Assembly (NCBI GenBank): GCA_003557125.1
Contig: PWPN01000336.1
Location: 1 to 8,847, forward strand
DNA length: 8,847 bases
Source of the DNA: Phycisphaerae bacterium
Lineage (GTDB): Bacteria > Planctomycetota > Phycisphaerae > UBA1845 > PWPN01
Direction of reading: 5' to 3'
Shown: positions 1-5,652 of the stretch, piece by piece
How the letters are laid out: every line of letters starts with the position of its first letter
Numbering within the stretch: position 1 is the stretch's first letter
Made by a program: the position numbers and the translations under genes
The notes under the pieces: generated by a model
The model's database searches: none
The model's input: only the letters and a program-made list of their open reading frames with translations
What the model was told of the DNA's origin: nothing

Positions 1-89
1 CCGCGACACGCTGCCGCTCGACTGAGCCGCACGGGTGGTGCACGGGACCGGTCACGGTGGCCGCGCCCGGCGATGGTCCAAGGGGATGA
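1..89. other. Upstream flank, possible end of a preceding gene
   Basis: This stretch is too short to assign. All three forward frames are open at the left edge. One ends at a TGA at 23-25 (last residues RDTLPLD, every codon ending in G or C), one at a TGA at 87-89, and one at a TGA at 91-93 that would overlap the next start codon as ATGA. The first has the best codon bias, so a plus-strand gene ending at 25 is the mildest guess. The end of the stretch carries AGGGG at 81-85, which serves as the ribosome binding site of the DUF362 gene. Confidence 0.3.
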
Positions 90-1250
90 ATGAACACGAT
101 GTGCCCGAACGATTCGAAACCAACGACGTGTTCGCGCCAGAACGCGCCGTCGCCTTCGGCGGAACCCGACCGTCCCTGGACGCGGCGCGACCTGCTGATC
201 CGCGGCGGACAGACGGTGGCAGCCGCCGGCCTGGCGGTGGGCGCGGGGGCGTACCTTTACGATGCCGTCGGCGATGCGGGCCTCCAGCAGCCCGAGCCGA
301 TCACGCTCAAGGACTATTTCGCGGCCGTCGACTATTCGCCGGCAGGGCCGCGCATGGGGATCGGCTACGGACACGCTGAGTCCATCGACGACCCCGAGGC
401 GGTGCGGCGAATGGTCGCTGCGGCTGTGGGCGGGCTCGACGCGCAGGGGATGGGCCGTTTCATCGCCCGCGGGGACGTGGTCATGGTCAAGCCGAACGTC
501 GGCTTCGGGCGCAGCCCGCAGATCGGCGCGACGACCAACCCGCAGGTCGTGGGCGCGGTCGTGCGTCTCTGCTTCGAGGCCGGCGCGAGCCGGGTCATCG
601 TGGCCGACAACCCGATCGAGAATCCGCCGGCATGCTTCGCCCAGAGCGGTATCCGCGAGGCGGCCGAGAGTGCCGGCGCTTCGGTCGCGATCCATTCGAG
701 CGCCCAGGATCGACTCGTGCAGATCCGTCCGCACGCGCCGGACGCACGCCGGGGCGAGGCGCTGGGCTCCTGGCCGATCTTCTACCCGCCGCTGGCAGCG
801 GCCGACAAAGTGATCGGCGTCCCGGTCGTCAAGGATCACAATCTCTGCAACGCCACGATGTGCCTCAAAAACTGGTACGGCCTGCTCAGCGGGCGACGCA
901 ACCAGTTCCACCAGGCGATCCACGAGATCATCAGCGACCTCGGCCTCATGATGAAGCCGACGCTCGTCGTGGTCGACGGCACGCGCGTCATGATGCGCAA
1001 CGGGCCGACCGGCGGGCGACTCGATGACGTGCGGATCGGCGGCGTGCCCGGCCGACCGCTCGTGCTGGCGTCGGTCGATCAGCTCGCAGCCGACTCCTGG
1101 TGCCTTCAGAAGCTGCTCGGTCGCGACCCGGCGGCTGTGCCCTATCTCGACCTGGCGTGGCAGAAATTCGGAAACGATCCGAGCCGACTCGTCGTGCCCA
1201 CGTGGCTGGAGTACGAACAGCAGGGCAAGATCGTGGAGACTACCCTGTAA
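90..1250 (+). CDS. DUF362 protein with Tat signal
   Basis: A 386-residue DUF362-family protein; the biochemical role of the family is not settled. Residues 31-37 (TRRDLLI) followed by a small, Ala/Gly-rich hydrophobic stretch (about 42-57) form a twin-arginine signal or anchor, so the protein should act outside the cytoplasmic membrane and may be exported already folded. DUF362-type segments are visible: VMVKPNVGF (131-139), a KDHNLCNATMCLKN segment (248-261) matching the family's Lys-x-His and Leu-Lys-Asn block, and VVVDGTRVMMRNGPTGG (293-309). Unlike many DUF362 proteins it has no ferredoxin CxxCxxC motif; the iron-sulfur part is in the next gene, 79 bases downstream on the same strand, so the two are probably an operon. 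The start at 90 has AGGGG four bases upstream; ATG at 86 is in another frame and ATG at 99 is worse spaced. The substrate is unknown. Confidence in the family is high, in function low. Confidence 0.9.
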   Translation: MNTMCPNDSKPTTCSRQNAPSPSAEPDRPWTRRDLLIRGGQTVAAAGLAVGAGAYLYDAVGDAGLQQPEPITLKDYFAAVDYSPAGPRMGIGYGHAESIDDPEAVRRMVAAAVGGLDAQGMGRFIARGDVVMVKPNVGFGRSPQIGATTNPQVVGAVVRLCFEAGASRVIVADNPIENPPACFAQSGIREAAESAGASVAIHSSAQDRLVQIRPHAPDARRGEALGSWPIFYPPLAAADKVIGVPVVKDHNLCNATMCLKNWYGLLSGRRNQFHQAIHEIISDLGLMMKPTLVVVDGTRVMMRNGPTGGRLDDVRIGGVPGRPLVLASVDQLAADSWCLQKLLGRDPAAVPYLDLAWQKFGNDPSRLVVPTWLEYEQQGKIVETTL

Positions 1251-1279
1251 TTGACAGACCACCCTGTAACTAACAGACC
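1242..1279 (+). repeat. Tandem 19-bp duplication over a stop codon
   Basis: Two directly adjacent 19-base units, ACCCTGTAATTGACAGACC (1242-1260) and ACCCTGTAACTAACAGACC (1261-1279), match at 17 of 19 positions. The first contains the last sense codon and stop of the DUF362 gene (TAA, 1248-1250). A shorter, degenerate third copy may follow at 1280-1292. The first copy includes TTGACA (1251-1256), but no -10 box lies at a suitable distance, so I do not call a promoter. It could be a recent slippage duplication or a paired protein-binding site. Confidence 0.75.
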
Positions 1280-1329
1280 ACTGTCATTGACCGGCCCGAA
1301 TGCGGCCCTGCGTAGGGAGCGGTGACCCG

Positions 1330-3171
1330 ATGCGAATCACCACGGTACGAATCATTGTTCAGGCGATCGTCTTCGCGTTGTTCCTGGCGTTCGTCTTCGT
1401 AACGACCTTCGCGAACCTCGATCGCGTCCCGGCGCTGGCGTTCTGGGTGAACAAGTTCCTCGAGATCGACCCGCTCATCGGCGTCTCGACCGCCCTGGCG
1501 ACGCACACCGTCTACCGGGGGCTGCTCTGGTCGCTCATCCTGATCGTGCCCACCCTGTTTCTGGGCCGATTCTTCTGCAACTGGATCTGCCCGTTCGGGA
1601 CGATGCACCATTTCACGGGCTGGTCGATCGGCGGCCGCAAGCCCGTTCAGCGGATCGAGGCGAACCGCTACCGGTCGGCGCACGCGATCAAGTACTACGT
1701 GCTTATTTTCGTGCTCGTGGCGGCTGCGTTCGGCAGCCTTCAGATCGGCCTGCTCGATCCGATCGCCCTGCTCCATCGATCGTTCACAGCCGCTCTGCTA
1801 CCGGCCATGAACATGCCCCCGAAGCTGGCCGAGATCTTCGGCGATCCGAAGCTCCACCAGCTCAGCTGGCTCATCGGATTCCTGATCTTTTTCCTGGTGG
1901 CCTTGAACCTTGTGATCCCACGCTTCTTCTGTCGCGTGATCTGCCCGCTCGGCGCGATGCTCGGGGTATTCAGCCGGTTTTCGCTCTGGCGTATCGACCG
2001 CGACCCGGCCAAGTGCAACAACTGCAACCAGTGCCTGAAAAACTGCGAGGCTGCCTGCGACCCGCACACGCAGCTCCGCAAGAGCGAATGCTTCGTCTGC
2101 TTCAACTGCGTCGAGGACTGCTCCCGCGGGGCCTTGCGGTACGCGTTCCTCCCGAACCGCAGCCGCGAGGTCACCTGGCCCGACGTGCCGCGCCGCCGTG
2201 CGATTTTCGCAGCCACCGTCGGCGTGCTGTTCTTCCCCTTCGCGAAACTCAGCGGCCGAACCACGCGCGACTTCTCCTCCAGGGCCATCCGCCCGCCGGG
2301 CTCGGTCGAAGAGCGCGAATTTCTCGCCCGCTGCATCAAGTGCGCCCAGTGCATCCGCGCCTGCCCGACGAACGTGCTTCAGCCGGCCGGCATGGAGACC
2401 GGCCTGGAAGGGCTCTGGACGCCCGTCATGAACTACCGCGTGGGCTACTGCCAGCTGACCTGCACCGCCTGCGGCCATGTCTGCCCGACGGGCGCGATCC
2501 AGCGTCTCAGCGTCGACCGGAAAATGGGCGTCGGCACATACCGCGACGAAGGGCCCGTCCGCATGGGGACCGCCCATTACGACCTCGGCCGTTGCCTGCC
2601 CTGGGCCAAAAATCTCCCCTGCGTCGTCTGCGAAGAAGTCTGCCCAGTCTCGCCCAAAGCCATCCACACGGAATACAGACAGATGCTCGTTCGTGACGGC
2701 AAAAAGCAGGTCCGGGCCGCGACGGCTACGACGGTCAGCCTCCTGAACGACCCGACGCCCGGCCAGGTTCTCGGCGAACCGACCGCGCTGGAGCCCGGCC
2801 AGTTTCGCGGCGACCCGACCGTCACGTACCACGTCCGCATTTTCCACCGCGATGGAAGGTTCGAAACGCACCGCATCCTCGATAACGACGTCGATACCTT
2901 GCTGGTCGGCCAGCTCGACGCTGCCAGCGGCCAACTCGTCCGCGGCGTCGCCTGGGATCGTGCCCCCCAGCGCGGGCAGGTGGCTGCGATTTATATGGAG
3001 TTGAAAGTCCCCAAGATCGATACGGAACAGTGCATCGGGTGTGGCATCTGCGAAAAAGAGTGTCCGATCGTCGGCGACCGCAGAGGCGTCTACGTGACGG
3101 CCGAGGGCGAGACGCGCTCGCAACACTACGGCCAGGAAGACCGTAACCGGTCGCTACGGCTCATCAAATAG
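1330..3171 (+). CDS. Membrane polyferredoxin, NapH-NapG-like fusion
   Basis: A 613-residue iron-sulfur membrane protein, probably an electron conduit between the quinone pool or cytoplasm and an exported partner. The N-terminal part resembles NapH/MauN/CcoG: four hydrophobic spans (about 8-30, 65-83, 122-142, 178-201), two CxxxCP motifs (C83/C87 and C201/C205), then two four-cysteine clusters (C229-C239 and C254-C264). A fifth hydrophobic stretch (about 291-306) follows a triple arginine (RRRAIF). The C-terminal part resembles NapG/MauM, with clusters at C335-C345, C374-C385, C422-C438 and C568-C578, the MGTA block before the third, and a cysteine-free insert of about 130 residues before the last. 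Six cluster motifs give room for up to six [4Fe-4S] centres. NapH and NapG are usually separate proteins. I chose ATG 1330 because AGGGAG (1314-1319) and GGTG (1321-1324) precede it; the in-frame ATG at 1300 has no ribosome site. It is probably cotranscribed with the DUF362 gene. The partner and substrate are unknown. Confidence 0.92.
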   Translation: MRITTVRIIVQAIVFALFLAFVFVTTFANLDRVPALAFWVNKFLEIDPLIGVSTALATHTVYRGLLWSLILIVPTLFLGRFFCNWICPFGTMHHFTGWSIGGRKPVQRIEANRYRSAHAIKYYVLIFVLVAAAFGSLQIGLLDPIALLHRSFTAALLPAMNMPPKLAEIFGDPKLHQLSWLIGFLIFFLVALNLVIPRFFCRVICPLGAMLGVFSRFSLWRIDRDPAKCNNCNQCLKNCEAACDPHTQLRKSECFVCFNCVEDCSRGALRYAFLPNRSREVTWPDVPRRRAIFAATVGVLFFPFAKLSGRTTRDFSSRAIRPPGSVEEREFLARCIKCAQCIRACPTNVLQPAGMETGLEGLWTPVMNYRVGYCQLTCTACGHVCPTGAIQRLSVDRKMGVGTYRDEGPVRMGTAHYDLGRCLPWAKNLPCVVCEEVCPVSPKAIHTEYRQMLVRDGKKQVRAATATTVSLLNDPTPGQVLGEPTALEPGQFRGDPTVTYHVRIFHRDGRFETHRILDNDVDTLLVGQLDAASGQLVRGVAWDRAPQRGQVAAIYMELKVPKIDTEQCIGCGICEKECPIVGDRRGVYVTAEGETRSQHYGQEDRNRSLRLIK

Positions 3172-3297
3172 TTGACGGAAGTGCAAAGACGGCACACGAA
3201 AAGCCCGACGATATAAAAAAAGAATGCGCTTCAGAAACGGCTGTTGCATCTGGCAGAAAAACTTCAGCCTTTTATGAATTGCAGAATGTGCGGCGCT

Positions 3298-3327
3298 TTT
3301 ACTGGACTTATTCGAACTTGCTATAAA
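3298..3327 (+). promoter_or_regulatory. Candidate extended -10 promoter
   Basis: TTTACT (3298-3303, four of six consensus positions) is followed by an 18-base spacer and TATAAA (3322-3327). A TG at 3319-3320 precedes the hexamer by one base, giving the extended -10 form TGnTATAAA. It is the best sigma-70-type site in the window and lies in the AT-rich patch upstream of the glycosyltransferase. Transcription would start near 3334, leaving about 245 bases of untranslated leader. The match is seen; activity is inferred. Confidence 0.5.
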
Positions 3328-3502
3328 AAAATAAGACAGAAAAGGCGATAAGTATGTAGTAAGTAGAGCAGCGTTTCTTCGCGTTCTCCTGTAGTGGCCG
3401 ACTCTGCGAGGCGGCTGCTCTTCCAGGCGGCGACAGGCTGGCGCGACTTGGCCGTCCGGATAAAACGCTGTTGCAGGGAGGCACCGAACGGAGCGGGAAA
3501 AA

Positions 3503-3574
3503 GCCGGCGGTGATCGTGTCGTTTTGACCCGACGCCCGGCAAGGCACCCCGCGCCCGAATTTCTAAGGCGGGAG
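3503..3574 (+). promoter_or_regulatory. Possible leader hairpins covering the ribosome site
   Basis: Two potential hairpins lie just before the glycosyltransferase start. The first pairs GCCGG (3503-3507) with CCGGC (3536-3540), with an inner GTCG (3518-3521) and CGAC (3530-3533). The second pairs CCCGC (3548-3552) with GCGGG (3568-3572), and its right arm overlaps the GGGAG ribosome binding site at 3570-3574. Such a fold could limit translation. Short GC stems arise easily in GC-rich DNA, and the leader matches no riboswitch class I recognise. Confidence 0.3.
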
Positions 3575-3579
3575 ATCGA

Positions 3580-5346
3580 ATGCGAACTGTTGCACACGTA
3601 ACGCACGAGGCGATTCAGAAATACGGCGGCATCGGCACGGTCCTCGAGGGGTTGCTGACCAGTGGGCCCTACCGCGAGGCGGGCATGCGCTCGATCCTGG
3701 TCGGCCCGCTTTTCCCGGCACCGGACGGCCGTCATCTCGGATCGACCGGCCAGGTGCTCTACAGCAGCCGCGATCACATCATCTGTCCGGATGTGGGCAA
3801 GACGCTCGACCGCGTCGTTCACCACTTTCACACCCCGATCGTCTACGGTCGCCGCACCTTCACCAGTCCCGACAGCGGCGCGACCGCCGAGCCGGAAGTG
3901 CTGCTGATCGATGTGTCGCGGATGAACCTGAACCGCGTCAACGAGTTCAAATGGCAGCTCTGGGAAGGGTTCGGGATCGACTCGACGCGCTACGAGTCTT
4001 CGTGGGAATACGACATGTACCTGCGGCTCGCGCCGACGACGCTGGCCGCCCTCAAGGCGCTGGGTGCGATCGACGGCGACAACGACTGCGCGGTCGTCGC
4101 GCACGAGTTCTTCGGCATGCCCGCGGCCCTGGCGGCGATGCGGGATCCGTCCCCGAAGTTCCGCAGCATCTTTTATGCCCACGAGGTCGCCACGATGCGG
4201 CGGATCGTGGAAGGGCTGCCCGGCCATGACGTCGCGTTCTACAACGCGCTGTCGTCTTCGATCGCCCGCGGACGGTACCTCACCGACGTGTTCGGCCCGC
4301 AGGACGGCTATTACCGTCACGCGCTCGTGCAGGCGGCGCGCCACTGCAACACGATCTTCGCCGTGGGCGAAGCGGCGGCCAAGGAACTCCGCTTCATGGG
4401 GCCGGAGTTCGCCGACGTCGACATTCGCACCACGTACAACGGGATCCCCTCGGAAGGGATCGACTTCACGCAGCGCCGCGCGAGCCGTGAGTGCCTCCAG
4501 GACTATGCCCAGACGCTGCTCGGGGATCGGCCCGACTACGTCTTCACGCATGTGGGACGCATGGCCACCAGCAAGGGTTTCTGGCGGGACCTCCGCGTGC
4601 TCGCCCAGCTCGAGCCGATGTTCCGCGAAGAAGGGCTGTCGGCTGTGCTGTTCGTTCTCTCCACGGAGCTGCCCGGCCGTCGTCCTTCCGACATCCGCCA
4701 CATGGAGCGTGCGTGGCATTGGCCGGTCGTGCATCGCGAGAAAGAGCCGGACCTTTCCTGGGGCGAGGCCGCCTTCTATCAGGGCGTGCAGGAGTTCAAC
4801 GCGCGCTGCCGTCAGATCAAGGTCATCCTCGTCAACCAGTTCGGATGGGAACGCCACCTCTGCGGCGAGCGGATGCCCGAAGAGATGCAGCTCATGGACA
4901 TTCACCGCGGCAGCGACCTGGAGTTCGGCCAATCGACCTACGAACCGTTCGGCATCGCGCACCTCGAACCGCTCACATACGGTGCGATCTGCGTGCCATC
5001 GAACGTCTGCGGCTGCGTCGGGTACGTCCAGGCGGTCATCGGCGCCGAGTCGACGCCGAACGTCATCGTGGCCGACTACTGCGACCTCGGCGACGAGCAG
5101 CGCGAACCGAAAGGCTGGCTCAAGCTGACCCAGCGCCAGCGCGAACGCCACGAAGCGCATGTGGCTGCGTCCGTGGCCGGGAGAATCTTCAAGACGTTAC
5201 CGCGCGATGAGCAGGCGATGCGCAGCCTGATGGAAAGCGGGTATGAGCTCGCCCGTCGGATGAGCTGGGACGTCGTGGCCGAGGATTACGTCCTGCCGGG
5301 CATCAACGATGTGTGCCGTCGCACCGCCAGCGCCGAGTCGGCGTGA
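3580..5346 (+). CDS. Glycogen-synthase-like GT-B glycosyltransferase
   Basis: A 588-residue cytoplasmic glycosyltransferase of the GT-B fold that likely transfers sugar from a nucleotide-sugar to a glucan or similar acceptor. Visible motifs in order: KYGGIGTV (14-21), the N-terminal Lys-x-Gly-Gly loop of glycogen/starch synthases; AHEFFGMP (174-181) and YAHEV (199-203); TYNGIP (285-290), like the NGID block; HVGRMATSKGF (324-334), whose R327 and K332 fit the Arg-x4-Lys donor-phosphate site; and EPFGIAHLE (455-463), the E-x7-E signature. The middle section (DVAFYN, then YRHALVQAARHC) also recalls eukaryotic-type GT3 glycogen synthase. It is about 100 residues longer than typical bacterial GlgA. 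No signal peptide or membrane span is seen. GGCGGGAG sits five bases before the ATG and fixes the start. It appears to be a single transcription unit with its own promoter; no other glycogen gene is in the window. The fold is certain; donor and acceptor are not. Confidence 0.9.
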   Translation: MRTVAHVTHEAIQKYGGIGTVLEGLLTSGPYREAGMRSILVGPLFPAPDGRHLGSTGQVLYSSRDHIICPDVGKTLDRVVHHFHTPIVYGRRTFTSPDSGATAEPEVLLIDVSRMNLNRVNEFKWQLWEGFGIDSTRYESSWEYDMYLRLAPTTLAALKALGAIDGDNDCAVVAHEFFGMPAALAAMRDPSPKFRSIFYAHEVATMRRIVEGLPGHDVAFYNALSSSIARGRYLTDVFGPQDGYYRHALVQAARHCNTIFAVGEAAAKELRFMGPEFADVDIRTTYNGIPSEGIDFTQRRASRECLQDYAQTLLGDRPDYVFTHVGRMATSKGFWRDLRVLAQLEPMFREEGLSAVLFVLSTELPGRRPSDIRHMERAWHWPVVHREKEPDLSWGEAAFYQGVQEFNARCRQIKVILVNQFGWERHLCGERMPEEMQLMDIHRGSDLEFGQSTYEPFGIAHLEPLTYGAICVPSNVCGCVGYVQAVIGAESTPNVIVADYCDLGDEQREPKGWLKLTQRQRERHEAHVAASVAGRIFKTLPRDEQAMRSLMESGYELARRMSWDVVAEDYVLPGINDVCRRTASAESA

Positions 5347-5372
5347 AACCCCGGCGGGTCGCATGTTGTCAC

Positions 5373-5411
5373 ATGCCCGCTCTCCAGCGGGCATAGCCGG
5401 GTGTTACCGGC
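5373..5411. repeat. REP-like palindrome with second small hairpin
   Basis: ATGCCCGCT (5373-5381) and AGCGGGCAT (5386-5394) form a perfect 9-bp stem with a CTCC loop. One base further, GCCGG (5396-5400) and CCGGC (5407-5411) form a 5-bp stem with a 6-base loop. They begin 26 bases after the glycosyltransferase stop. No T-tract follows, so this is not a classical terminator, although it could protect the 3' end of the mRNA. The form resembles the short palindromes scattered between genes in many bacterial genomes; copy number cannot be seen here. Confidence 0.6.
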
Positions 5412-5481
5412 GGTTGTGCGCCAGTGCAATGGACTTCGTGTTTCGGTGAGCAGTGTTTCGCGAAGAACGGTCGCTGCAGAT

Positions 5482-5641
5482 CTCACGCAAAGTCGCGAAG
5501 ACCGCAAAGGCAATAACTGACATCTTTCTTGTCGCCTTGGCGTTTTTTTTTCTTCTCTCTCTGGGTCTCTGCGTCTCTGCGTCTCTGCGTCTCCGCCTGA
5601 GCCTTATCTCTTCTCTTCGCGCCTTGCCGCTTTTGCGTGAG
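5482..5641. repeat. 160-bp intergenic repeat with inverted ends
   Basis: CTCACGCAAA (5482-5491) and its exact reverse complement TTTGCGTGAG (5632-5641) bound the element; inside them CGCGAAG (5494-5500) pairs with CTTCGCG (5615-5621). The interior has a strongly strand-biased pyrimidine-rich stretch (about 5543-5615) with three exact copies of TCTCTGCG (5566-5573, 5574-5581, 5582-5589) and a decayed fourth (5590-5597). Read in the minus direction it gives purine-rich AGAGACGCAGAG-type sequence whose spurious translation, AETQRRRDAETQR, I recognise from misannotated ORFs in many genomes. It encodes no transposase. It fills the space between the ends of two convergent genes, stopping 11 bases short of the priA stop codon. 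Confidence 0.75.
5507..5551 (+). terminator. Weak terminator-like stem with T9 tract
   Basis: AAGGC (5507-5511) can pair with GCCTT (5534-5538), followed after GGCG by nine T (5543-5551). It reads in the direction of the glycosyltransferase gene, about 160 bases after its stop codon, and lies within the intergenic repeat. The stem is only 5 bp and the loop is 22 bases, so the T-tract is the main support. Confidence 0.25.
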
Positions 5642-5652
5642 CCTTTCCCATC

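Larger units (their letters stand above)
3172..3579 (+). other. 408-bp gap with AT-rich patch and long leader
   Basis: There is no convincing gene here. The first half (about 3200-3360) is clearly AT-rich against its surroundings and holds two A-tracts (3214-3221 and 3325-3331). A weak stem, GGCTG 3239-3243 with CAGCC 3267-3271 followed by TTTT, could end transcription of the polyferredoxin gene, but its loop is long and I do not call it separately. The second half returns to high GC and would be the transcribed leader of the glycosyltransferase if the promoter at 3298-3327 is real. Confidence 0.6.

Noticed and set aside
1251..1292. Promoter at TTGACA (1251-1256) for the polyferredoxin gene
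   Set aside because: No acceptable -10 hexamer lies 15-19 bases downstream, and the box is part of the tandem duplication.
1798..3126. 442-codon minus-strand frame across the polyferredoxin gene
   Set aside because: It is the shadow of the cysteine-rich coding strand, with no motif or ribosome site.
3308..3547. Small minus-strand genes in the 3172-3579 gap (79 and 73 codons)
   Set aside because: There is no ribosome site and no recognisable motif; the codon use does not match neighbouring genes, and the two frames overlap each other.
3503..3574. Known riboswitch in the glycosyltransferase leader
   Set aside because: The hairpins are short and no conserved aptamer core that I know is present.
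3154..5160. 668-codon open frame on the minus strand across the glycosyltransferase
   Set aside because: It lies wholly antisense to a gene with clear GT-B motifs; its translation has no recognisable motif and odd composition. Long antisense frames are common in GC-rich DNA.
5566..5597. CRISPR-like short tandem array
   Set aside because: The units are 8 bases and directly adjacent, with no spacers.
5483..5652. Possible gene or C-terminal extension in the convergent gap, with AETQRRRDAETQR-like translation
   Set aside because: This is the known type of spurious translation from the intergenic repeat, and its low-complexity sequence comes from the TCTCTGCG tandem units.
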